This document shows, piece by piece, positions 38,710-52,447 of a stretch of 64,000 nt of DNA; within the stretch, counting starts at the first letter, position 1, and every line of letters starts with the position of its first letter. The translations under genes and the position numbers were made by a program. The DNA is from Phoenix dactylifera. Taxonomy: Eukaryota > Streptophyta > Magnoliopsida > Arecales > Arecaceae. Where the stretch lies: positions 1,228,843-1,292,842 of the forward strand of contig NC_052401.1 of the NCBI RefSeq assembly GCF_009389715.1, given 5' to 3'. The notes below the pieces were generated by a model. That model was not told the origin of the DNA and did not search any database. It saw nothing but the letters and a program-made list of their open reading frames with translations.

Positions 38710-41700
38710 CCATCACCCAAGTTTTTGAGAGGTTGAATCTTCGCTCTATTGCCTGCAGCTGCTTTCCATATTAACATTAGGAGTAATCCATTTGCTGCTA
38801 AGAATGAGAAGTAACACATTCCTTAGCTATTTACTAGAAGGAACTGGGCGTAGCCTGATGCTGGAATTGAAGCATTCTCGGTGTATGTTGTAAATTATGC
38901 AGTTGGGAAGCTTTTGAACACAGAGATCGGTAATCATTTGTTAGCTTTAAGAAATGTAATTATGTATTTGTAAAGCTGCTGTTTATGTCTTTCCACCAGT
39001 ATGTTCACATCAAAGGCTAGAGGTGAAGTCTAGGAAGGTCATATATGCTGCTGAGAGAAATGAACTGATGCTAGAATAAGCATTTCACATTTTTCCTGAT
39101 ACCCTTTGTTCATTTGTATTACATGTATTGCATCATAATGCTGGAAAGAGAATATCCTTCTATACATCTTGTTATCCATTTACTCTTCACTTTTGTGCTT
39201 TTGAATTTATTCGGATAGCTATTAAATGGGTACTGCTGCTGGTTTTATACATGACGTTGCCTTGTGACTGGATGATTTTTTTTTTTGTAACTAGCTTACA
39301 AAATACTGACGAGTACATCATTGCAGAATTGCTTTCACAGCGTCCGGCTGTCAGCGATAGCAGAGGCTGCTACTTTATAAAGCCAGCCATCTTGATGCTT
39401 TAAATAAGTTATGCATCTGATTTTAAAATTCTATCTTATTAGGCTGTTGACCCTTAGGCCGATCAATGAGTTTAGACCCTCTTTGCTGTTTATTATTATT
39501 ATTATTATTATGATTGGGGTGGGGCTGGGGGTTGTTGATGAGTAAAAGTAGATAGAAATAGTTGCAGGTCGTTTTATTTACCCAGGATTCCCTAAGCCCG
39601 CAGGATCATACGCGAGCATTTATCCCTGGGATTTCTTCATAAAGCTGATCTGCGAGGAAGGCTCAGAATTTAGGAGACTTAACGGGCAGCCCTTGGTACA
39701 ATTTTCTATTTACTGGGCACCAAGCACGAAGATCTATCTGGTGGCGGTATTGGGAGAGCCTCATCTCTAAGTATGGTTATACCGTGAAGGTAACGGGTGT
39801 TTAGAAAACAAGGTGCGCTTTTCAACATCACCGCCATCCAAGTGAATTGGCCGCTATGATCCACTCTAACTCTAAAATGCAGTACAGCAATCTCGGTGCG
39901 TGTGATAATTTACAAAAAAGAACATCCCCCCCTAATGTAGACTCGGGATGGATTCCATCCCACCGACCCACCCCCTACCACCGAGCAAATTGAGCCCAGT
40001 GCTTGCGGAATCGAGGGATAATTTATCCCCTAATTGAGACTGGGGATGGATTCCATCCCACCTCCTACCACCGAGCAAATTTAGCCCAGTGCTTGCGGAA
40101 TCGAGGTACCACGTAAAGGGCTGAAAAAAAGAATCGACATCCTTCACAATCGAATCCCAAACACCGCCTTTACGTGGCAAGAGGTCGTATCATTCAAACT
40201 AAAATTCGGCAATGAACAGCTCATATATTAAACACCGATGGTTTTGAAGTCCTCTTGCATTCTGCAACCATCCCAATAGAACCAATCATGGTAGAACCAA
40301 TCTATACATTCGCAGCAGATTAAATGCTAATTTGCTGCTGCCAAATTACCAATTACCTAACAAGAGCTGTTGATTTGAGTGAAAGAAGGCTTCAGGTTGC
40401 TCAGAAGACCAATAAACTTTTAAGTTATTCCTTGTTACATGGACTTTTTGCCATTCATTGATAAGGCTGGCATTCCCGGCCAACCAAGCAAAACCAAGCT
40501 GGTTGCTTGGTCACGAGAACAACTTCTGCTAGTAGAGTATTGAGCTAGGTGAAGGCTTGTTAAAAAACCCACATATTATTTTAGAGTGTCGAGTGGATAC
40601 AGATGCATCTTTCATGGATGAGATATTGCAAATATAAACAAGTCCAAGCCGACAAACGCGAAGTATTACTGTTTCAAGCAGTTACTATTATCAATTCAGC
40701 CATTAAACTATTTCACACAGAAACTAGATGTGAAACTTTGAATGATGAGGCTACGAGCTGCTCGCTTTTTCTCAAAACCAAGAAAATTGATTAGCTTCAC
40801 AAATAAATTCTCTCTCCATAACTACTATATATTTTCGAATTGGTGATGACCATATGCTGTCCAGAACATTTATTTCAGACTCCGACGTGCACTATAAATT
40901 TTTGGAACTATGCAATACTTACCATCAAGGATGGAAGTCACAAAGCAACAAGATGACTTCAGGTTTCACCTGAATCAGAGAATAGAATAGAAATCTTAGG
41001 CCAGAAGAGGGTAGAATTAATGACACATCATTTATAATACCAGGAAAATTTCATGATTGAATCCCTAACTAATAAGAATTAATAAGCAATACTTGAGAGA
41101 TTGAAAAGATCATGATAACCAAGATAGTTGGGCCAAAACATGGAATCAGGTACATATAATTCCTCGTATGATATGCAAAATAAGAAAGATCTCTTGCTCC
41201 TAAATTCATCTTGGTTACTTTTCTGATTAATCAACCAGGTAAAATTCAGGAGACAGAACACTGTTAAACTCACTAATGTACTTTGATGAGATAAACTTAT
41301 AAAATATGGATTCCATTGATCATAATAAGTAATATGAAATGATACATTATTCTCAATATGATTAACAAGCAAACTGACTAGAAGCAAAAGAAGACAGAGG
41401 AAACCGACTAGAAGCAAGCCATGGTCAACTAGAACAGTAAACAAGAATGTAATCTCATAATTTGGAGGTTTCCCGTTCTACTCTGTCGTTGGTTCCTACC
41501 CAAACCCCACTCCAAAATAAAAAGGTTTCTAAATCCGCTTCACCCTTCACGTTGTATTTGAGATGGACTGTTCCTGCAGAAGCAATTAGCACATTCTACA
41601 GATGCCTGAACCTTGGAATCTTAAAAAATGCTATGCTCAATTATCACTAATAAGCTCTGTCACAGTTTAATGTTCTGCTCCATATGAATCATATTAATCT

Positions 41701-43964
41701 ACATTAAGTCTCAGTGGCAGTGAAAGTAGTTTGGTTGGGAAATCTCTGTATCGCTGTATTCCTAATACACATTATCAATTCCTCCCATGTGTGACAGAAA
41801 ATTTAATCCTGTACTCTGACAAGTTTTATGAAAAAGAAGCAGGCATAAATTCTAATTGTCATTAAATTTTAATTCTATGTACAGTAGGCTAAAACTATAA
41901 GAACAACCATAAAGTTATTTAAATTTCAAATCAACCTATCTAAATATGATCATTCTTCTCTGAAAAGTATTGCAAAATTTCTTATCTGAACAATGGGCCT
42001 TCATTAATTCCTTCAATACCATCAACTCCAATTTAAGGAACAACATCTAGCAAAGCTCAGCTTTCTTGAATCTCCTCTTACATCTTTGTTCCATGACATC
42101 TACGAGTGTGTTTACAGTTTACACACATGCTTACAATATTCAGCCATTCCTCTTAATAGCATTTGACAGTTTTTTGCGAAGTTTGACTTGTTTCATTATC
42201 TATAATAAAGAATTCACTAATAGATGCAATGCTTTTCTTCAATTTATTCATTATTCTCACCGACAAGATATGTAATTTGATCCCATAGATCCTTTAAAAG
42301 TTTTAGGTACTTCATCCCTTGTCAAGATTTTAACCTTATCAACACACGAATCTAAGAAATGGGTCGTCCAAGACCTTCACAATTTATAGGACTCCACACT
42401 GCTCCTGTAATCCTCCATAAACATTTCACAATCAAATCCTAAGTCCATCCTCCTACCACTTTAGCCTTAGTCCACTTCTTATGATTAGCTTGCCCATGTT
42501 GCATCATCTAATTGGGCATAACTCTTGACCCCAACTAAATATTCAACTAAAATATTTGGTAAACTGCTCCACAACTTCCACAATTTAATTTGATGCTTGA
42601 AATAAGAAAACATAAGAAATTTAAATAACACGAGCTGACTTATTGAAATGTAGCTTCTTTTTCCTCATTTCTTCTACTAGTTCATGTATTCAGATTACAT
42701 GGTCTTCTAGCAAATCAGATCAAGTAAAATTGTTTTCCTATCCAGATAACCATTAGCAAGAAGGAGATGAAGATATTAACAATATCCTAGAGCGAAAATG
42801 TTCTGGTTTCTTAGAGAAAAGCAAACATTCAAGTTGAGAAATCTAGGGTTCTCTTCATGAAACTGTCACACACATCATTTGAATCTAGAGGTTTACTGAA
42901 TTCACTGCCTAATTCATGTGCTATTTGGTGTATGAAAAGAAATGGTAACATTTGGAGGATAAGATCTGGAATTCTATTCAGATTCTCATCATTTTCTAGT
43001 TAACAATTGATGCTTAATATTTGTTTCTAAAAAAGCTTCACAAACTGCATTTATGAAAACGATGCATTTTTTAGACATTTTATTTCTTTTCCTACCATCT
43101 TGATACCACGAACAGGTTCTCCCCAGGTTTGCTTATGAATCAATTTAACTCAACCTCATCTAAATGGTTAACTTTTACAGGTAATAATATGTCCGCACAA
43201 ACCATTGCCAACTCCCTTTGTTAGACTACATCTATCCAGGCTCATATGCTGTTCTTTTAAACCTAATGATTTTACAAACTGAAGAAAGCATTCATTTGGG
43301 ATTGCATTTACAACCACAAATACAGTTTAGCATGAGACAGGAGCATGAATGGCCGAGAAAAATATTCTCACAAACATTAGAACTGCATTACTTTGTGATT
43401 AGATATGCACCCTATACAATGAAAATTAACCAGCACAAGCAGCACATTTCTTAATATTTTGGATTCAGGAGTAAACAGACCTGCCCATCTTTTAATCACT
43501 TTCCATTTAAACATTTTTATCACGTCAAACCTCCCTTCTCTGAATTAAAAATGAAATGCAAGATTCACAAAACAACTCACGCAATACAAAATTTCTTAAG
43601 GAAATGAAGTACAATTTTTTACAAGGTAAAAAAGCCGTCCTGCAATTGGCTATGTTCATGGAGGATCCAAGAACTCAGAAAATCAATGGAAGATTATATA
43701 GCAAAGACAGCAAAGCTAGACGTGGCATCATCGGTAACAGACATTTCAATCCCATCCTCCTTTTCTACAGAATGTATTTAAGGTAAATACACGAGCATTA
43801 CCTGCTTAACTTATTTGGGTGCTGAGACATTTGATTCTTCTCTTCCATCACTTCTCCCTCGATCGCCTCCCTCTCTGCCTAGCAACTAAACACACCCCAT
43901 GGAATTCAGAAACAATAATGGTGGCATCTTGATCACATTCTGAAGGAACCCCCAACTGGAGATT
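38710..43964. other. Spacer between the esterase and ROH1 genes
   Basis: Begins with the 3' UTR of the FAM135-like gene. A (TTA)n tract lies at about 39490-39512. An 85-bp tandem duplication is listed separately. From about 40200 to 43960 the sequence is AT-rich with no recognisable coding region; frames such as 41079-41444 (minus) match no known family. Confidence 0.4.
39934..40107. repeat. Tandem duplication, about 85 bp
   Basis: Two copies of GATGGATTCCATCCCACC, CCTACCACCGAGCAAAT and AGCCCAGTGCTTGCGGAATC in direct order, starting at about 39934 and 40030. Confidence 0.85.
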
Positions 43965-45194
43965 TCACTCAGGATTGTGAGACAAGCAATCAAGCCCCTC
44001 GGTTCGGTTGCATACAATCTTATGGAACACCTCTCTCACCTGGCGTTCCAGGGGGTCCAGCCCTCCCTTCATGGACTCGCAAACCTGGGCCAGCTCCTCC
44101 ACGCTGTGCCGTATCCCTACCTCTTTCTCCTCCGTCACTGGAAACTGGATTGCATCCATTAATTCCATCAGGTGATGAGCGCACTTCTCCATCTGATGGA
44201 TTTCCTGCAATAGACCGCTCGAATTCTTCCGGTCCTTTTTCTTGGACTCCTCGACGATCCGCTCGTGGAGCGACAGGATGGGGGCCGCCCACCGGTAGCT
44301 CCGGGGGATGGAGAAGTGGATACCAAGGCCACGGTCCTGGCAGGGGATCGCGGCAACAAGCACCCACATCACGAAGAGGAGCACCGAGCTCATGGTAAAG
44401 ACACCGACTGCGAGCCCGCTAGTGGCCAGGACCTCGTGGCCGCGGGGGGCGGCGAGGTTGTTCCCGATGGCCTGGAGCTGGCGGGCAGCGGACCATGAAC
44501 GGGAGACGCTCCAGGAGAGGGAGCGGAAGTGGCCGCCGGAGGAGCGGCGGTGGTGATGGTGGTCGCGGCTGGAGGAGCCGCTGCTGGAGGAGCCGCTGCT
44601 GCGGCCGAAGGAGCGGTTGCGGTGGGAGAGGACGGAGCCGGCGGCGTCCTTCTCATCGAGCATGAGGAGGGTGACGTCGGTGAGGGCCTTCCGGGCCCTT
44701 CGGAGCTGGCCCTCCCCGAGGGCCCCCCGCCGCTTATGCCGGGGGTCGGCAAGCGCGACGAGAACGATCTCCAAATGTTTCGACCACTGCCGGAGCTGAT
44801 CGATTCCGTCGCAGATGGCGTTGCAGACGTCGAGCGCCTTGACGCCGCGCTCCAAGAAGTCGGCGATCATCCGGTCGAGCGGCGGCCGGCCGACAGCGGC
44901 GCGGTGGTTGAAAAGGACGATACGGAACTCCTCCTGGCACACGAGGAAGGTATCCAGGAGCTTCCGGACCCACGAGACGGATAGGAGTTCATCGCCGCCG
45001 GCGGAGGCGGCGAGGTCTTGGAAGAGGACGGCGACACGGCGCTGGAAGGCATCGAGCTCCTGGTCCAGGCTGGCGTAGTGGTGTTGGCCGGCGTCCATAG
45101 CGTGGACCTGATCCCGCCGTCTGCTCAAGATCGAACGGCCAATAAACGAGAACGGCGCCGACGATCCCTGGTATTCGATGGCGGGCATTGTCAC
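43965..45194 (-). CDS. ROH1/BYPASS1-like protein (DUF793)
   Basis: Single exon of 409 codons; the second Met, at codon 3 ([19 protein letters not shown]), matches the usual family start and may be the true one. Conserved blocks include [46 protein letters not shown] and [16 protein letters not shown] Ser/His-rich low-complexity linker at about 190-222 precedes [20 protein letters not shown]. One strong hydrophobic segment (about 255-283) could span or insert into a membrane. ROH1 relatives bind the exocyst subunit EXO70A1 in Arabidopsis and BYPASS1 relatives affect root-derived signalling; the role here is inferred. The gene is strongly GC-rich, as many monocot single-exon genes are. The closest subfamily is not resolved. 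Confidence 0.9.
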   Translation of the reverse strand: MTMPAIEYQGSSAPFSFIGRSILSRRRDQVHAMDAGQHHYASLDQELDAFQRRVAVLFQDLAASAGGDELLSVSWVRKLLDTFLVCQEEFRIVLFNHRAAVGRPPLDRMIADFLERGVKALDVCNAICDGIDQLRQWSKHLEIVLVALADPRHKRRGALGEGQLRRARKALTDVTLLMLDEKDAAGSVLSHRNRSFGRSSGSSSSGSSSRDHHHHRRSSGGHFRSLSWSVSRSWSAARQLQAIGNNLAAPRGHEVLATSGLAVGVFTMSSVLLFVMWVLVAAIPCQDRGLGIHFSIPRSYRWAAPILSLHERIVEESKKKDRKNSSGLLQEIHQMEKCAHHLMELMDAIQFPVTEEKEVGIRHSVEELAQVCESMKGGLDPLERQVREVFHKIVCNRTEGLDCLSHNPE

Positions 45195-45442
45195 ATCCCA
45201 AGAGCCCTAGCTCTCTCTCAACACTCCCCCTCCCCCCCGGCGAACCACCAACGGAATCCTAAAAAATTCGCCGGAACCACGGCAATACCGAATAAGAAAA
45301 CCCGGGAACACGATCGAAACCCTATGATCGGATCGAATTCGAGGAGGAAATGGAAGGAACCGTGGATGCGGATGGATCCAGAATCCCTAGGCAGAGCAGG
45401 GCTTTCATGAATCTCGGCCGACCGACTCTTCGAACAGCGAGA

Positions 45443-45450
45443 TATTTATA
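45443..45450 (-). promoter_or_regulatory. TATA box of the ROH1-like gene
   Basis: TATTTATA on the plus strand reads TATAAATA on the minus strand, about 250 bp upstream of the start codon. This places transcription initiation near 45410 with a leader of about 220 bp that includes a CT-rich stretch. Confidence 0.6.
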
Positions 45451-45967
45451 CCCCTTTTTAAGCAATTAATAAATAGTAAAAACAACTTCTAATTAAACAA
45501 GCTTTGATTAGACCGTGGGAATGACCGCGGTAGAGGAGAAAGAGCCGGGCGGACGCGGGCGAGACGCGATCGGGACGCGAGAGGGCACGTGGCTGAAGGA
45601 GGGAGCGGCCACCGCGGCGCACGCTTGCAGGTCTGGATGCCGGAGTCCCGGAGGCGGGGGGCCACACGTGTACGGGATAACCCGGGATGGGGAGGTGAAA
45701 GAGGACCGCGTCCGGGTCGCCGCTCGTGCGAGGAATGTTGTACGAGTTTATGACAACAATGCCCCCGCTGGCCGCAACCTGCCGGCCGGCACCGTGCTTT
45801 AAAATATCGCCGTTATATTACTGCTCGCTTACCGGTCTTGTAAGAACAAAGTTATTAGAAATAGGTTTGCTAATATAATTGCACCTTGCAATATTTTGTT
45901 CTAAAACTTCTTTGCAGCAATATAATAATATTAACTTCATTATTATTTTATTGTAGAGCTAAATTTT

Positions 45968-46090
45968 ATCTTTTTTTTTTTTGCTAAACAAAAGGGGAAG
46001 GGGGGAGGAAGAGACAAGCCCACCCCCGCGTAGCAGCCCCGACCACTGGACCCCCATCCCGCCAGGAGAATGTTCGATGCGGGTAGACCG
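45968..46090 (-). mobile_element. 3' end of an unclassified retroposon, copy 2
   Basis: A poly-T tract (45970-45981) is followed by the same phrases as the copy at 13802-13930: GAGGAAG-GACAAGCCCA, CCGCGTAGCAGCCCC and GAGAATGTTCGATGCGGG. The sequence to about 46240 may belong to the same insertion, but the boundary is unclear. Confidence 0.55.
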
Positions 46091-46249
46091 AGTCGTGTGT
46101 TGGGCACCCCGACCTATTTTACTCATACCTTCCCCATCCATGGGTCGGCTCGGTTACCCGATTCGACCCTCCATATGAGTACGTCACACCTGGCACCACC
46201 CAAGCTACCAGCCGATCAGTAGCGCTTCCAGACCCCGTGTCCAGATATG

Positions 46250-47540
46250 ATAATGCGCACCATATAAGTAGTTAAAAGCCATGCTTCCATATAAGTAGTT
46301 GATACATTCTCTCCCTACTTTAAAAAAAAATATATTTTATATTTATTTTAATAAAAAATTGTGTATTGATATCAGAGTTTGTAACGGTATTTTAATGGTA
46401 CAAAATTTTTTTGACATATCGAAAGATCAGTACACCATATGTATTGTTATTAGTACCAAAAATAGAGAATTGGTACAGTATATTTCGTACCGTTTGGCAT
46501 GATATAGTACGATATACTATAATTTTAATTTAAAAACATAAAAGATATAAGGTTATATCTGCGGTGATTCCGGAACATGTTCGCTATTCTCGTTTAAAAC
46601 CAGGAATAGTCGAAACTCCGGTCGCACGAGGGCAGTTTAGGAACAAAACAGTTTGGCTTCCGCGGTTAAGAAGAATAGAGGGCAGTCTACCATACCGTGT
46701 TCGCAGGCACCAACTCCAGGACCGGCGAACCGAATCCAACTCTGGACCACCGAGAGGACCACGGTAATAAGATTCGAGGTGCGGGGGCGCATGTTACCGA
46801 GTCTAGGTCCGTCCCCCCTAGTCCTGTCCTAAACTCCCACAAATAAGTAGGTCCACCCTGGCAAAAAAAAAAAAAGTAGGTCCTGACAGGCGCGGGGTCA
46901 ACCACGTCGGAATAGGGGAATAAAAGTAAGAATAAGATTATTAGAGCGGATGACCCCGGAGCGGATCAGAAAATATGGGTTCTTTGTTCCGTCTGACCGT
47001 CTGATCGTAGTGCGAGGGAAGCGAACGAGTCAACGGGAGTTTTCGGGTTGTATCAATCGCACGAAAGAAGAGCATTCAGAACATCATCATCCCTCCGTCT
47101 ACACAGATCTAAAAGCGGCTGCTGCGCGATCCAACGGTTCATTCATGCGACGGTGAATCTTTCCTTCGGGCGAAAGATAAAATCGCTGTCCTATTATTAT
47201 GGTGAGGAGTTTGAAATATAAGCTCGTTGAAGAGTGATAGGGTGTGCGTTCACATTGGAAGGACAATGATTGGCGTTTTCTTTCAAATTTCTTTTTTTAA
47301 TATAATATTATATAGTTAAACTTGGTAAAAAATGATCGCAAGAGTCACCAAGAGATGGCGACCATTTTTTTGTCAATTGAAAAAGATATGGGGCCCAATT
47401 TTTGTACCAAATGCTCTCTCCACAATTGGCACGACATGTGGCCTGCTGAGATTGATATTGGATCTCACGTCTTTCATCCACCTCCTCACAACTAGAAAGA
47501 GTTGGGGCCCAGGTTGAGTACTGGAATATTTCTTTTTTAT
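46250..47540. other. Spacer, no gene recognised
   Basis: AT-rich at 46300-46550, more GC-rich at 46560-47160. It has an A-run at about 46862-46874 and no recognised coding family. The upper part could be repeat-derived. Confidence 0.4.
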
Positions 47541-47548
47541 TATTATTA

Positions 47549-47935
47549 TTTTTTGGTATATCAACTGCTTACTGCCATTGGAGTTAAAAAAAAGTATGCA
47601 ACATACAGGGATAGGAGAATAGATACAAGATGGGTACAAAAAAAATTTACAGAATAGTGGGCGGCAAAGGAGGCCGCCCAATCTACAGCTTTGTTTGTCT
47701 CTCTATAGACATGCACAGCCTGAAAACCGCTACATCATTCAGTAGCCTTCTGATGTCCTCTAGAAGCAAGTGGTCTGCTCCTCCGCCCCTTCCGTAAAAT
47801 CTGCTCAATCACTTTCACTGAGTCCCCCTCAAGAATGATGTTGTCAGCCTGTAGTATTCGCCTCGCATAGGAGATTCCTTCCCATGCTGCCCTGAGTTCC
47901 GCTTCTGAAATTGAAGCCTCAAATGTTTTCTACTT
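47549..47935 (-). mobile_element. 5'-truncated LINE, RNase H fragment
   Basis: After a T-rich tract, the minus strand encodes an RNase H segment with EAELRAAWEGISYARRIL, ADNIILEGDSVKVIEQI and, in another frame, a tail including VDWAASFAAH. It is closely related to the RNase H parts at 15640-15876 and 5935-6730. The 5' break is near 47935; no clear target duplication was found. Confidence 0.75.
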
Positions 47936-50900
47936 TCTTAAATTGTCTTAAATTGTTTAGTAATTAGCCTTCTTTTAGATCTCCCCCTTTCCAGCTTCCC
48001 TTAATTATAAATCTCAAAAAATAAATATAAACTTGCTTAGAGGCCTGTCCATTGTTCACCAACTTGGAGGATTAGCATTCAGATTTTTAGGTCAATTTTT
48101 GGACACCGCAAGTGTAAAGATCTGGACACGAGAAAAAAAAATTTAAGGTCACGCATGAAATATTGACCTTTCATTTTTTTTTTCTTATCATCATCAAACA
48201 AATCTTCTAAGCTAAACACAGCATGATACCCTTCACATATAAGATCTAGTTTCCAAACTCACGACACCAACATATTTCCAAATTTTCACTCACAAAATAG
48301 CTGAGAGATAAAATAGACTCCTCAAACAAGTCAAGCAGGCAAAGAATATTTATTCAAAATAAACGTTATCATCTACTTCTAGAGGCACACAACACACTGA
48401 TAATATCATTGACTTGTGTATGAAGTCAAACAGATCATTCGCAGGTCAAATTTACATTAGGTTCCTAATAATGAACATATAAAAGTTAAATCTTGTGCAT
48501 ATATATGGAAGCTTTGCTGCTGAGATACGTCTGTTTAGCATTGTAGATATTATAATACTTTCTAGAAGTTTTGATTATGTGGGCGAGCTGGTCATGATGT
48601 CATATAGCAATGCCGGATAAGCCACATAATTGTAGACTTTTGTTGCGGGTTTCCATCATTTATACCATCCGCTTCTATATCACCATCATGTATCCATGTA
48701 TTCTAGAAGTTATCTTAGGTCTCAATGCATTTTTTTCTCAAGCTGGTTGGCATACGTTTGCATCAGGCACAAGTAAGCACAATGCAATCTAGTTCAAGAA
48801 TGTGCAAGTCAATATGGTTGGAGTTAGAAAAATAAATATCTAGTTTGGTTCGCTCACAATTCAATGCAATTTGGACATGGATTGCCATAGATGGCTTAGT
48901 TAGATGCGGTCAAATATCGAGTTTGGTTCGCCGACAATTCAATGCAATATGGGCATGGTTTGGCATAGGTGGCTTAGATGTCATTTAGTACAATTTAAGC
49001 ATTGTTTCGCATGGACCAACACTACAAAAACATTAGAGAAACTAATGGGCAAACAATATGCAATTTATGGATGAATATAGTTTGTATATTTATCAAATCT
49101 ATTACGAACATCTTAATAGATGGAACTATAATCATCTATCAGATGATCCTTGGATAAGCTACAAGATTGGCAGGCACCAAGATCCCTAACCTTCCAATTT
49201 CTTTGCCAAGTGATCTTAGCTTTGTGTGGTCACTCATATGAGGGCAGAAAACCCATACTTGTTGCTTTCTATTGAAGTCATGCTGGACCCACAATACAAT
49301 AATATGAAATCTATCTTGATCTTGATCAGAAAAATGATCATTTCTTCGGATCGCTGCCCAAACCCTCGCCTTGATTTAAAAACATCCTATTCACTGAATT
49401 TATTTTCGGTAGACATCCAATGCTTTTATTAAGTCGCCAAAAGTGGGCGAAGTGCCTTCTCCTTTCTCTGCTGTTTGATCTTAGCCATTCCTGAACTTGG
49501 CCAAGTTGCAGGAAAAAATGCTACAACTAACTAAATGCAAGTTGTTGTTGGCTTTGATAAGCAAATGGGCATGACCCGTTGAAATATGGAATACTCTTGA
49601 AAGCTAATCATGACCTCAGCCAGCCATTGAGATTCTCTGCTGGTGTCGAACTCCAAGACTGGTGATGCAGGCCATAAAGAGCTCATCTAAGTATTCCAAG
49701 TTGGAAGAAGGAGTTCAGACAATTACATCCACAGCCAGAACTACTCAATTTATGGTGATTGGGCTACTGTTGATGGACCACCTGTACAAGGAGTAAGGGG
49801 CATAGAGTGTATGGATTGTCCAAATAAGTTAGTGTTAATATGTCCAGTAGTATGAAGCACAAATTGAAGCAAACCATCATAGAAGGCAGGAGTTGCCATG
49901 AGAATAGTCTGCTAAAGAATGCATAAGCTAAACAATTTAGTGAATCAAAAGTATAAATGATACAAACAAGACATATAAACTACAAGCTAGAAGCAAAGTA
50001 GTTTAGTTTTCGAGCTAGAGCGGTGAAGTCGATAAACAAATTAATTCTTGGTGTAGTTTGTGCTAAATTACCTTGGTTTGGATCATTCCGATCACATCAG
50101 TCATTGCATTTCCATGCCTGCAGCCGCAGCAAAATTTTACTGCATCCGAACAATTGATTGAAAAATCTTTACTTGCTTTACCGACAAATGGCCTTTGACC
50201 TGATTTAGATGTTACTACACATACAAAACAAAGAAACTAAGTGACAAACTAACTTTGAAACCTACTTTTGTTGGTAAGAAGTATTATAGGAATAGGTTGG
50301 AAGTGTGAGCAGGAATGCTATAACAACATTTATGGTGGGGAAAGAAGCATTCTGTTAGCTATGCTTAAGTGGACTTAGACAAAATGAAATTGAAGGAAAT
50401 TGAGGGTTTGTGCGACTGAAAAATGGATCACCTATGCATGACTACATCTTAGGGCTTGTACAGCTTGTACTTAGCTAGAACTTGCAATGTCAGAAAAATA
50501 TGAACACAAATGCCTACAGATACCTGTAAATCGAGAGTTGACACCAAGTGGTTATGCAAGTTGATTGAAATCAACTAACGACATTCAAATTCAGGAACTT
50601 CATCGAACTCAACAATGGAATCGTCAATGCAACAACCATGATATTGAACATATGGTTCCAACTTGCAGGCCTAGGTTTCAAACTCATAAGAACAATAACC
50701 CAATGTCTTGTGATCCATGCAATTCTGACCAAGCGCCGGACAAAGTATTTCCTAACCTGTTTATTTCAGGGAACATGTGATAAGTCTGTTTGCTAACATG
50801 CATGGCTTTTATTAATTACTTCACCAACTACTACACATCATGACCATTCCAGCACAACCACATTAGTAATTTACTATGCTATCATCAATGACAAGGCTAT

Positions 50901-51560
50901 CTCTCGAGTCATCTCGAAGATGAAAGACACACAATTGTTCCCAAGTCTTTTTCTGTAGAAATTGGCAGAGCATCTGTTGTCTGACTCTTTATTTCATTCT
51001 CTAAGCTAATTATTTGAAAAATTATTAACAGCATGAAGTTATCCATAAATCCTGGCATTGGAAATGCTTGACCAAAATTATTCTTCCTGCTTCGATGTCA
51101 CATCTTCTAACAATGTCACATTTCAGATCCTGCGACATCATCCAGTTCATCTAAACTTTAAAATGTCTCCAATGACTCTTTTTTCAACAATCAATCAATA
51201 GATCATGATATAAAAGTCTCTTTTCCAATATTTCTCATGTCAATGTGTAACGAGAAGCAAATCAATCTTTCTTTTGCAATATAAAGACTGCAACTTATTC
51301 TCTTGAAATTGTTGATATTACTCGAGGAATAATAATTAGTCTAGATCAAGCATCCTATTCCTCTGAGAGCCTTTCGTCGCTAAGCAAAGGTGGTAAACCA
51401 AGATGCATACCCAACTATCGACCTACTAGATAACTGCATGGTCCCACCTAATCCGAAACCAAATAATGCTCAGCCTATCAACCAAACAACACAAATCAGT
51501 GTTTATTGCAATGAGTATGCCGATAAGAATCACAACATTACAGTTTGGATGATATGATGT
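47936..51560. other. AT-rich spacer, no gene recognised
   Basis: No recognisable coding region. A small tandem duplication is at 48834-48977, containing TAGTTTGGTTCGC and CAATTCAATGCAAT twice, about 77 bp apart. Frames of 60-75 codons here look like chance. Confidence 0.4.
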
Positions 51561-51567
51561 GTTGCCT

Positions 51568-51795
51568 ATAGTGGTTGGCATACAACCCTGCCAGCGGGTA
51601 ATAGTAGTTAGTTAGCATACGATCCTGCCAGTAGATAATAGTAGTTAGTTAGCATACAATCCTACCAGCGGGTAATAGTAGTTGGCATACGACCGTACCA
51701 ATGGGCAATAGTAGTTGGCATACGATCCTACCAGCGGGTAATAGTAGTTGGCATATAATCCTACCAACGGATAATAATAGTTGGCATTTGTCGAT
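51568..51795. repeat. Minisatellite, about 32-43-bp unit
   Basis: About six to seven imperfect copies of a unit like AATAGTAGTTGGCATACGAT followed by CCTACCAGCGGGT. Unit length varies because the phrase TAGTTAGT is sometimes repeated. Confidence 0.85.
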
Positions 51796-52251
51796 TACGG
51801 TTGGCGTAACCAAGGCCCTTTACGGGGTCGATCCATAACTGACTAGAAATTTGGATGGGTAGAAAATAGCAGGGTCTCGTTTTCTTCTAGAAAAAGAAGC
51901 CATAATTATGGTCACCATGCTATCACAATACAAGAAGTTCATTGTCTTTTTCTTCCCTTCAGCAAACAAGTCAATTGCTTATCGGAACACTACTGCATAT
52001 CACATTTTTTGAGCTGCTAATTTAAAGTTTAAATACTAAATTGCTGACTTATAAAAACCTCAAAAAACCTCATAGCTTTCAGCAGTCATTGATAGCTAAA
52101 TCTCTGATTTTTCACAACGAGCATCTTTGACATGCATGGAACATGATAGTGATGGTGATGGCGATGATGATCATGCTGATGATGTTGATAGCGGTGGAGA
52201 TGGTGGGCTGAGGTGGTGGTGATGATGATAGGATTAAAGCATGCAACCAGT

Positions 52252-52447
52252 CAAGAGCGGCCCAATGTATTTGGGGGCCTAAGGCCGTTTTGTGTTTGAG
52301 GCCTTCCCTACAGTGGGCCGGCCTAAGGCGAATTCACAGGAGGCCTTTTTTTTCCATTTTATCTTTGAGGCATTTCCTTCGGTGGGCCTTCTTTGGGCCG
52401 GGGCCTTAGGCGACCGCCTCAGTTGCCTAAGGGTTGGGCCGGCCCTG
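52252..52447. mobile_element. hAT-type MITE, 196 bp
   Basis: Starts CAAGAGCGGCCCAA; the reverse complement of its end reads CAGGGCCGGCCCAA. The 8-bp CAACCAGT flanks it exactly at 52244-52251 and 52448-52455, the target size of hAT elements. The interior is GC-rich with repeated GCCTAAGGC-like phrases and no coding capacity. An open frame crossing it is an artefact. Confidence 0.82.

Noticed and set aside
44020-45078. Long open frames overlapping the ROH1-like gene on both strands
   Set aside because: They are shadows caused by the high GC content of the real minus-strand gene, which has the conserved family blocks.
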